A DNA stretch of 64,000 bases from GCA-2718035 sp964435285 (GTDB lineage: Bacteria; Bacteroidota; Bacteroidia; Flavobacteriales; TMED113): NCBI GenBank assembly GCA_964435285.1, contig CAYSYA010000002.1, positions 137,741-201,740 on the forward strand, given 5' to 3'. Each line of letters begins with the position of its first letter. Position 1 is the stretch's first letter. A program made the translations under genes and the position numbers. This document shows, piece by piece, positions 56,846 to 64,000 of this stretch. The notes under the pieces are model-generated. The model had not been told where the DNA came from, did not search any database, and worked only from the letters and a program-made list of their open reading frames with translations.

Positions 56846-57547
56846 ATGGTTTCAAAGAAGTGGATTTTTGGTGGGCTTGGTTGGGTGTTTGGAGGCGCCT
56901 TAGGGGCGATATTTGGATATGGTATAGGATCTATGTTTGATAACGAACAGCAAGTTTCTAAAGGTACTGATTTTGAGTTAGCACTTCTTTCTCTTGCTGC
57001 TGTAATAATTAAAGCTGATGGTGTTATAAAAAAAGAGGAATTAAATTGTGTTAAATCTTTTTTTGTTAAATTTTTTGGTCAATATAAGGCTGATATGTAT
57101 TTCAAAATTTTTAATGATATTAAAAATAAACCTTTTCCCTCTGTTAGATCAATTTGCTTACAAATTGATAAAAATGTTAATCACTCTGGAAGATTGTTTA
57201 TAGTTCAGTTTTTATTTTCAATTGCTGCATCTGACAATGAGCTTTTAGATGTGGAAGTTAATTTAATTAAAAAAATATCAAAATACCTTCATATTAATGA
57301 CTACGATTTTCAATCAATCAAATCTATGTATTTGGTTAGTAATAATGATATCGATAATGATTATAAAATCTTAGAGACTTCAAAATCTTCATCTGATGAA
57401 GAAGTCAAAAAAGCCTATAGAAAAATGGCAAAAAAATATCATCCAGATAAACTCCAAAATGTTAGTGATGATATAATTAAAATGGCCCAAGAAAAATTCA
57501 ATAAAGTGAGTCAAGCATATGAAAGAATAATGAAATCAAGAAAGTGA
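56846..57547 (+). CDS. DjlA-like TerB/DnaJ co-chaperone
   Basis: 233 residues from the ATG at 56846; an in-frame TTG at 56831 inside tolC is less likely. An N-terminal Gly-rich hydrophobic segment (about 7-25, GGLGWVFGGALGAIFGYGIG) anchors it. A TerB-like helical domain follows (about 35-150, FELALLSLAAVIIKADGVI), and the C-terminal J domain (about 168-233) carries the Hsp70-stimulating HPD in KYHPDKL. This is the DjlA architecture. It follows the pump genes by 4 bp. Confidence 0.9.
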   Translation: MVSKKWIFGGLGWVFGGALGAIFGYGIGSMFDNEQQVSKGTDFELALLSLAAVIIKADGVIKKEELNCVKSFFVKFFGQYKADMYFKIFNDIKNKPFPSVRSICLQIDKNVNHSGRLFIVQFLFSIAASDNELLDVEVNLIKKISKYLHINDYDFQSIKSMYLVSNNDIDNDYKILETSKSSSDEEVKKAYRKMAKKYHPDKLQNVSDDIIKMAQEKFNKVSQAYERIMKSRK

Positions 57548-57582
57548 TTCATATTCTTCAATTTTCTTTTTTAACTTTATGT

Positions 57583-59742
57583 ATGTTTAAGAATGTATTT
57601 CAAATTATTATTTTCTTTATTCCATTCCTGATTTTTTGTCAAGAAAAAAAGATGTCAAAAAAAGAAGCTATTCAAGAAGTTACCAAACTTAACAACTTAT
57701 TAAATCAATTAAATACTGAAAATGAGCAGTTATTAAAAAGTATTGAAAACAAAAACAATGAAATAGTTACAAAAAATATTGAAAATGAGGAGTTATTAAA
57801 AAGTATTGAAATTAAAAACAGTGAAATAGTAACAAAAAATAATGAATTTGATGCGCTATTTTTAAAAAATAAAAATTTAGAATTAGAATTATCTAAACTT
57901 TTAAATGACCTTCAAATTGAAAAAGATCTTGTAATAAAAAATAAAGAAAACTTAAATTTATTTGAAGACTCTGCAAAATCTCTTAGGTCAAAAATTTCTG
58001 ATATTAAAAATGAAATATTAAGTAAACAAGAAGTAATTGATGAACAAGAAAAAAATATAAATAATCTTAAAGAAGAAATTAACAATTATATATCAAAAAT
58101 ATCTCAGGATAGTATAAAAAGCAAGTTGCAGGAGGATGAAATTAATATTAAAATTAATAAAATTGAAGAGCTAAATTTAAACTTAGATAGTCTAATTAAC
58201 CTACTAAACAAAAAAAATAAAAGAATAAATAATTTAAAAGACTCTGTTATTTTATCAAAAAAGCAAAAAAAAAAAAAAAGTCTTTCTGTTAGAAAAATGG
58301 ATTTAATTGATTTTAATACATCAATTATTAGTTTAAAAAAAATAGAAGATGATTGGCATTTTTTAAATGATAATTCGGCAAAAAATTTTGTAAAATATTT
58401 CTCATTAGAGAACAGAGAAGATTATTTAGATTTTTATAATATGGAATCTCACTATTCTAAATATGACACCCAATATCCTGCATCTTATAATCACAGAAAG
58501 TTTTATAAGTTTAAAAATATATCAGAATATGAAAATTCAATTGGAACTTTATTTTCAGGAGTTTGTTATGCTTATAGAAATACATATTTTTTTGATGATA
58601 TGCTAGAAGATGGTTCTATAGATCAAGATAAAATCTTTAAAAGAGCAAAAAAAGAATCAGGTAATGAAATAATTGTTTATAAAGTAAAAAATGGACTTCC
58701 ATTTGAAATCTTAATGTATGAATCTGAATGTCACTGGAATGAAAAATATAATAAAAATGTTTGTTTTTATTATTTAAGTGAACACGTCTATCTTAATAAA
58801 ATAACAGATGAGGATTTAAACCAATCTTTTGTTTTAATAAATAAGTTTTTAAAATACCAAATTGTTAGTAAATACATTAATAAGAACAAAGAATATAGAT
58901 ATAGATATTTTAAAAGTCATGAAAGTAATTTCAAAGTTCAAACTGATAATTGGAGTGAAGAATTTGGACATAGTCATAAGCATAAAAGATATGAATCTGT
59001 CCTAAATGGACTTGTTAGAAACTGGAGTGAGCTAAGTGACTATAAAAATATTTTAAAAGGTTACTACTTATCCTCTGAACAAAATTATAAAAATGGTATG
59101 AAACATGGTTATTCTAGAGAATGGAAATCTTTTTATGAGAGAGTTAATGATAAGACATATTTTAATTCACCAAGACTTGTTTTCGAGGGTAATTACTTTG
59201 AAGATTTAAAAGTTGGTAAACATTTAAATTGGAACTACCAGGGAAGAAATGTTAGATATCGAAAATATGATAAAGATTACATAAACGAATACGGTAAGGC
59301 TTCACAAATCGACTCAATTATATATTTATCCTCTGTTGAAAATTATCAACTTTTTAATAATTCTAAAGAAAATAGAACATATAGTTCTCGTCAAATTGGC
59401 TTACAATACAGTATTAACAATTACAACTATTCCATCGATGAGGAGTATTTTAAAATTGATTTGTATGATCATAAAATACATTCTTATTACAATAATTATT
59501 TTAATTCTTCAGATGAAAAAATTGTTATTTGGAAAGAGTGGGAAAAAGAATTTAATGCTGATAAAAAAAATATAAGAAATGAAGAATTATGGGGATGGCA
59601 TGATAACAGTCATACTTTAATTGAAGAAAAAAAATATTGGGAAAATGGTGTTTTAAAAAGTAAAACTAATTATCCTTATTCTTATGAACTCAAAGAAAAA
59701 AAATGTTACAATAGAAAAAAAGAAAGAGTTCAATGTGATTAA
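57583..59742 (+). CDS. Exported coiled-coil protein with MORN/YwqK-like C-terminus
   Basis: 719 residues from the ATG at 57583, which gives a signal peptide (FQIIIFFIPFLIFCQ); a GTG at 57544 would add 13 unlikely residues. Residues about 25-230 are a continuous coiled coil rich in Glu, Lys and Asn, including a 21-residue unit repeated in tandem. A Lys cluster precedes a globular part (about 240-470) that I do not recognise. The last third has YwqK/MORN-like units (KNGMKHGYSREW, EGNYFEDLKVGKHLNW, KYWENGVLKSKTNY). It may be a periplasmic or surface structural protein; no function is assigned. It starts 35 bp after djlA. Confidence 0.75.
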   Translation: MFKNVFQIIIFFIPFLIFCQEKKMSKKEAIQEVTKLNNLLNQLNTENEQLLKSIENKNNEIVTKNIENEELLKSIEIKNSEIVTKNNEFDALFLKNKNLELELSKLLNDLQIEKDLVIKNKENLNLFEDSAKSLRSKISDIKNEILSKQEVIDEQEKNINNLKEEINNYISKISQDSIKSKLQEDEINIKINKIEELNLNLDSLINLLNKKNKRINNLKDSVILSKKQKKKKSLSVRKMDLIDFNTSIISLKKIEDDWHFLNDNSAKNFVKYFSLENREDYLDFYNMESHYSKYDTQYPASYNHRKFYKFKNISEYENSIGTLFSGVCYAYRNTYFFDDMLEDGSIDQDKIFKRAKKESGNEIIVYKVKNGLPFEILMYESECHWNEKYNKNVCFYYLSEHVYLNKITDEDLNQSFVLINKFLKYQIVSKYINKNKEYRYRYFKSHESNFKVQTDNWSEEFGHSHKHKRYESVLNGLVRNWSELSDYKNILKGYYLSSEQNYKNGMKHGYSREWKSFYERVNDKTYFNSPRLVFEGNYFEDLKVGKHLNWNYQGRNVRYRKYDKDYINEYGKASQIDSIIYLSSVENYQLFNNSKENRTYSSRQIGLQYSINNYNYSIDEEYFKIDLYDHKIHSYYNNYFNSSDEKIVIWKEWEKEFNADKKNIRNEELWGWHDNSHTLIEEKKYWENGVLKSKTNYPYSYELKEKKCYNRKKERVQCD
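57718..57843 (+). repeat. 63 bp tandem duplication in the coiled coil
   Basis: Units 57718-57780 and 57781-57843 begin ENE(Q/E)LLKSIE and end EIVTKN(I/N), differing at only a few bases. It encodes three extra heptads, so the coil register is kept. Confidence 0.9.
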
Positions 59743-59752
59743 CTTATTAAAT

Positions 59753-62700
59753 ATGAAATATATATTAGTATTATTATTACCTGCTTTACTATTCTGCCAA
59801 CAAGAATATAGATATGATTCAAATAAATCTAATTTACCAATTTGGGTAAAAGAAATGTATAAAACTAATCCAAACCCAGCTAAAGTTGAGTCTTTATATA
59901 AAGATTATTATAATAAAAATGAGTTTGTAAAAAATAAACATACTCAATATTACAAGAGGTGGTTAAGGTCAATTAGTAGAAAGGTTACAAATTCACAACC
60001 TTTAATTGAACAGAAAAAAATAAGCGGTTTACCTGAATGGTATTGTTTAGGCCCTTTTGATTTTGACAAACTAGCTTCTAGCAGTTCTTATGCTGCTGGT
60101 GCCGCTCATCTTTACACTGTGGAACAATCTTTGAGCAATTCTGATGTTTTATATGCAGGAGCTGCAACATCAGGGCTGTGGAAATCTACTAATAAAGGAG
60201 TTAATTGGTTTCCATTGTTTGATAAAGAGTTGTTAATAAATGAAGTTTACTCAATTGAAATAGATCATACTAATTCAGACGTTATTTTTTTTTCTAACTC
60301 AGGTAAATTATATAAATCAACAGATGGGGGCTTAACTTATGAATTATTATTTGAACTAGATTTCATTAAAGATATTGTTATGCATCCAATTGATAATAAT
60401 ATTTTATTTGTTTGTGATGAAAGTGCATTCTATAAAATTGATATAAATGAAAATAATTTGGAAACTATTTTAAATGGAAATTTTTTTGAAATAGAGTTTC
60501 ATCCAAATAACCCAGAAATAATTTATACAGTAAAGGAGTCAAGTAACAGAACTGTATTTATGAAATCTATTAACGGAGGACAAGATTTTGTAGTTTCTGC
60601 AGATTCACCTTGGCCAAATCCTTCATCCCCAGATGAACAAAGAAGAACAGAGATTGCTGTATCTCCAGATGCACCTAATAACGTATACGCTTTAACTACT
60701 GGAGCTGTAAATGGCGGAAGTGGTCTCTATGGAATTTATGTAAGTCAAGATATGGGGGACACATGGGAATTTAGATGTTGTGGACCTCAACCTGGTGGAG
60801 AGCCAAGCGAGGAAAACCAAAATTTAATGGGTTGGTCTCATGAAGGATTAGATGATGGAGGTCAATACTATTATGACTTAGCATTTGCAGTTGATCCAAA
60901 TAATGCTAACAGAATTCATGTAGGAGGAGTTAATCACTGGATTTCAGAGGACGGGGGATATACATTTAATTGTCCATCAAAGTGGAGTTGGGCTGATGAT
61001 CCAGAAAATCAACAATATGTTCACGCTGATATTCATGATATTAAGTACTATGGTGATGATCTTTGGATTGCTTGTGATGGTGGTATTTTTTATTCTGAAA
61101 ATCAAGGTACACAAATTGAACAAAGAATGTTTGGTATAGCTGGTACTGATTTTTGGGGATTTGGATCTGGATTTTCTGATGGAGGAGTCATGATTGGAGG
61201 CACCTATCATAATGCAACACTTTTAAAAGATAATGATACATATGTTCAAGGTGATTCATTAAAAGGTACTTTAGAAACAGGTGGATGGGCCTCTATCTGT
61301 GGTGGAGATAATTACAGGGGTTTTGTAAATTTTGGTGACAGTAAAAAAGTTTATTTGGATGATTGGTGTTCAGGAGGGGGTTATGAGCTTTCTAATGACA
61401 GAAATATTCCTCTTGAAGGATTTAGTTTACAAGTAGTCAGTAATGCATCATATACTATAGGTGAGTCAAGTAATCTAGAATTCGATCCTAGATGTTATAA
61501 TATTCTTTATACTGGAAGCGGTGAAATTCTTTATAAATCATTTAATAATGGTTATTCTTCTTTTCCTTTGTATGACTTTGGAGAAAATGTTACATCCATT
61601 GAAGTCGCTTGGTCTAATCCTGATATTATTTATGTTGCAACATATGATAGTTATTGGGGAGATAAAAATATATGGAGAACTGATGATGGTGGAGTAACTT
61701 TTGTTAATATTACTCCAACATTTCCAGGAATTCAAGAGGATAATTGGATTCCCTATGACATAACAATTAGTGATAATGATCCTCTAAACGTTTGGATAGC
61801 AAGATGTCCTAATAGTACTTCATATGACTCTTATGAGTCTAGTAAAGTTTATAATTCTACAAACGGTGGGGAAAGTTGGATGAATCTGACTGGTTCAGGT
61901 TTAAATGGAGAAAACATCACTAATATAGAATACCATAGAGGAAGTGATAACGGAATTTACTTAGGTACTAGAACAGGTGTTTACTATAAAAACAGTTCTA
62001 TGAATTCTTGGTTATTATATAGTAATGGACTGCCTATGAGTACTTTTTCCACTCAGTTAATGTTTGATTATCAAAATAATAAATTAAAGAATGGAACAAA
62101 CAGAAGTGTATGGGAAGTTGAGTTATATGAAAGTGTCGTCCCATCTGCTCAAATTTCAGCTGATAAATTAACTATTAATTGTTTAGATAACACTGTTTAT
62201 TTTGTTGATCACTCTGCAATGGTTGATGATAATGCTAGTTGGGAATGGTCTTTTCCTGGAGGAAATCCATCATCGTCAAGCGAAAAAAATCCAGTAGTTA
62301 CTTATGATCAAGAGGGTAGTTATGATGTTATTTTAACTATTACAAACTCATATGGAACTGATACACAAAATTTGCCAGGATTTATAACATATTCAAATGA
62401 CCCAATTATTATGGAGGGATTTGATTGTGATGGTAGTTGTCAAGAAAACTTTTCCTCTTTAACTTTGATTGCTGAAGATTCATATGGAGATGGTTGGAAT
62501 GGAAATATTCTTAATGTATTAATTGACGGAGAACCATTTACTCAATACACTCTTTCCTCTGGTTATTCTGAAGAAATAAACCTTTGTATTCCAAGTTCTA
62601 GTTACTGCGTTGAAGTAATTGTAGAAGAGGGTGGGTGGCCTGAAGAAGTGACATGGGAATTAATTGATAGTGAAGAAGTATTATTAAGTGGAGGCTCTCC

Positions 62701-63313
62701 ATTTAGTATCGATTTATATGGTAATTGTCCAATTTATGGTTGTACTGACTCTGATGCCATTAATTTTGATCCAAATGCAGATACTGACGATGGAAGTTGT
62801 TGTTTAGGTAATTTTTATACAGTTTTAATGCAAGATAGTTATGGAGATGGCTGGAACGGAAATTCTTTAATAATTAATGGTCAAGAATTAGAACTAGAAG
62901 AGGGTAGTGAGGACGAAGAAGTTATTTGTTTGTCATCTTCTATTGATTGTTATAATGTTATTTGTGATGGAGGCGATTGGCAGAGTGAAGTTGAATGGAC
63001 AATATATAATACAAATGGTGACATAGTTTTATCTGGAGGAGCTCCTTTTAATGATTGTTTTTTGGATGGTTGTACTGATATAGAAGCTTGTAATTTTAAT
63101 ATTAATGCTACTATAGATGATGGTTCTTGTATTTATGAAGGAAATCCAGATTGTGAAAATATTTCAGTAACGGATTACTCTCTATTTTCTAATAAACTTA
63201 TAAAAGTAAGTGATGTATTAGGTAGAGATGTTTCCATAGACTTAGAGAATAAAATACTATTTCTTATATATGATGATGGAACTGTAAAAAAACACAAAAG
63301 AAATATTAAATAA
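59753..63313 (+). CDS. Giant secreted BNR-repeat/PKD protein
   Basis: 1186 residues from the ATG at 59753, which gives a signal peptide (MKYILVLLLPALLFCQ). Sortilin/BNR-type beta-propeller repeats fill about 95-765 (KSTNKGVNWFP, KSTDGGLTYELL, RTDDGGVTFVNI, NSTNGGESWMNL). A PKD domain follows (about 800-885, NPVVTYDQEGSYDV), then two YGDGWNG beta modules (about 900-990 and 1025-1105), each followed by a GCTDxxAxNFxxNA Cys repeat, and a 39-residue mini-tail beginning KLIKVSDVLGRD. No catalytic residues stand out; it may be a glycan-binding or adhesive surface protein. It starts 10 bp after the coiled-coil gene. Confidence 0.85.
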   Translation: MKYILVLLLPALLFCQQEYRYDSNKSNLPIWVKEMYKTNPNPAKVESLYKDYYNKNEFVKNKHTQYYKRWLRSISRKVTNSQPLIEQKKISGLPEWYCLGPFDFDKLASSSSYAAGAAHLYTVEQSLSNSDVLYAGAATSGLWKSTNKGVNWFPLFDKELLINEVYSIEIDHTNSDVIFFSNSGKLYKSTDGGLTYELLFELDFIKDIVMHPIDNNILFVCDESAFYKIDINENNLETILNGNFFEIEFHPNNPEIIYTVKESSNRTVFMKSINGGQDFVVSADSPWPNPSSPDEQRRTEIAVSPDAPNNVYALTTGAVNGGSGLYGIYVSQDMGDTWEFRCCGPQPGGEPSEENQNLMGWSHEGLDDGGQYYYDLAFAVDPNNANRIHVGGVNHWISEDGGYTFNCPSKWSWADDPENQQYVHADIHDIKYYGDDLWIACDGGIFYSENQGTQIEQRMFGIAGTDFWGFGSGFSDGGVMIGGTYHNATLLKDNDTYVQGDSLKGTLETGGWASICGGDNYRGFVNFGDSKKVYLDDWCSGGGYELSNDRNIPLEGFSLQVVSNASYTIGESSNLEFDPRCYNILYTGSGEILYKSFNNGYSSFPLYDFGENVTSIEVAWSNPDIIYVATYDSYWGDKNIWRTDDGGVTFVNITPTFPGIQEDNWIPYDITISDNDPLNVWIARCPNSTSYDSYESSKVYNSTNGGESWMNLTGSGLNGENITNIEYHRGSDNGIYLGTRTGVYYKNSSMNSWLLYSNGLPMSTFSTQLMFDYQNNKLKNGTNRSVWEVELYESVVPSAQISADKLTINCLDNTVYFVDHSAMVDDNASWEWSFPGGNPSSSSEKNPVVTYDQEGSYDVILTITNSYGTDTQNLPGFITYSNDPIIMEGFDCDGSCQENFSSLTLIAEDSYGDGWNGNILNVLIDGEPFTQYTLSSGYSEEINLCIPSSSYCVEVIVEEGGWPEEVTWELIDSEEVLLSGGSPFSIDLYGNCPIYGCTDSDAINFDPNADTDDGSCCLGNFYTVLMQDSYGDGWNGNSLIINGQELELEEGSEDEEVICLSSSIDCYNVICDGGDWQSEVEWTIYNTNGDIVLSGGAPFNDCFLDGCTDIEACNFNINATIDDGSCIYEGNPDCENISVTDYSLFSNKLIKVSDVLGRDVSIDLENKILFLIYDDGTVKKHKRNIK

Positions 63314-63315
63314 TT

Positions 63316-64000
63316 ATGAATATAAATGATAAAAATATAATTGTTACAGGGGGAAGTTTAGGTATTGGTAAAGAAACTGCTTTAAATCTAATAGAAAAAG
63401 GAGCTAATGTTTTGGTTACTGGTCGATCAATTGAAAGATTAAAAAAACCCTTTAATAATAACTCTGTTAAATTTCTTGAATTTGATATAGGAGATATAGC
63501 TAATATAACTGATAATGCAAAAAAATGCCTTCAATTACTTGATAACAGGGTTGATATATTAATTAATAATGCTGGTACTGGTTTTAGAAGATCTATAGAT
63601 GAGTTAAAAATTGAGGACTTTTTAGAGGTTTATAATACAAATGTTTTTGGTTTATCATTATTTACAAAAGAGATTGTGCCGATTATGAAAAATCAAAAAA
63701 GTGGAACAATCATTAATATAGGATCTACTGCTAGTTTAAAAGGTTATGCAACAGGAAGTATCTATTCATCATCAAAATTTGCAGTTAGATGTCTTTCACA
63801 ATGTTGGCAGGCCGAATTAAGGCCCTTTAACATCAGGGTTTGTCAAGTAAATCCAAGTGAAGTAACTACTGCATTTGCTAACCCAGAAAGAGTTGAGAGA
63901 GATGAAGTTCATAATAAACTCACTCCTAAGGAAATATCTCATGCTATTATTTCAGCTATTGAAATGGATGATAGAGGATTTATTAATGAATTGAATGTTT
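63316..64000 (+). CDS. Short-chain dehydrogenase/reductase (3' partial)
   Basis: The gene starts at ATG 63316, 2 bp after the previous stop, and runs past the right edge, with 228 codons visible. It has the classical SDR cofactor motif TGGSLGIG, NNAG at the central strand, the catalytic Ser in NIGSTAS, and the YSSSK active-site Tyr-Lys. The late stretch VNPSEVTT fits the 3-ketoacyl-reductase/sepiapterin-type subgroup, though the substrate cannot be assigned. It looks complete apart from the last few residues of a roughly 235-residue protein. Confidence 0.88.
   Translation, partial: MNINDKNIIVTGGSLGIGKETALNLIEKGANVLVTGRSIERLKKPFNNNSVKFLEFDIGDIANITDNAKKCLQLLDNRVDILINNAGTGFRRSIDELKIEDFLEVYNTNVFGLSLFTKEIVPIMKNQKSGTIINIGSTASLKGYATGSIYSSSKFAVRCLSQCWQAELRPFNIRVCQVNPSEVTTAFANPERVERDEVHNKLTPKEISHAIISAIEMDDRGFINELNV

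Noticed and set aside
59684..59752. Upstream start for the BNR-repeat gene
   Set aside because: It lies within the previous gene and adds a Lys-rich stretch before the signal peptide at 59753.

Overview
The window is very AT-rich, gene-dense bacterial DNA from a member of the Bacteroidota, most likely a marine, possibly uncultivated flavobacterium. The basis is the family content: the order bamD-rpoZ-coaBC-DUF4835-recN, large secreted proteins with type IX secretion (T9SS) C-terminal domains, a BadF-type GlcNAc kinase-like gene, an OMP_b-brl_3 outer-membrane protein, and TAnnTTTG-type promoter boxes. I see no rRNA, tRNA, CRISPR array, insertion sequence, phage gene or broken gene. No gap between genes exceeds 300 bp; the longest is 29021-29275.

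Layout. 1-5336: end of a histidine ammonia-lyase, then a minus-strand run pckA > rsmE > DUF4159 > AI-2E-family permease. 5454-10483: two different saccharopine/lysine dehydrogenase-family proteins around a membrane-anchored dipeptidyl peptidase III, plus a DUF6580 membrane protein. 10567-14265: a giant secreted protein with a complete lysyl-oxidase active site. 14255-15514: an alpha-oxoamine synthase (first step of sphingoid or sulfonolipid bases). 15576-21425: bamD, rpoZ, coaBC, DUF4835, recN, fabI. 21422-29020: clpC, gyrA, a TPR protein and a Rieske oxygenase. 29276-39565: accessory surface-protein region with a Kazal/ShK-like secreted protein, an OmpA protein with a degenerate phosphatase domain coupled to a CotH kinase, purT, a Bax-inhibitor-1 protein, and a second CotH kinase with Gly-Pro inserts. 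39634-43271: DegS-like protease and three sugar-phosphate genes in a tight operon. 43314-50338: AlkB-like hydroxylase, TonB-receptor-like barrel, Mpo1-like protein, nitroreductase, and a cytochrome c/copper-monooxygenase fusion. 50396-59742: patatin, an RND tripartite efflux system, DjlA, and a coiled-coil secreted protein. 59753-64000: a giant BNR/PKD secreted protein and the start of an SDR gene.

The genes suggest a heterotroph using protein and amino acids (DPP III, lysine and histidine catabolism, PEP carboxykinase for gluconeogenesis). It invests heavily in exported, disulfide-rich, copper-dependent or kinase-like surface proteins. Four secreted proteins share a short Cys-rich repeat (twelve copies in all), and three end in the same 37-39-residue mini-tail instead of a full T9SS domain. 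The most interesting items are the lysyl-oxidase cargo, the cytochrome c-PHM fusion, the pseudophosphatase-OmpA/CotH pair, and the mini-tail. All assignments come from reading motifs by eye; no database search was run.
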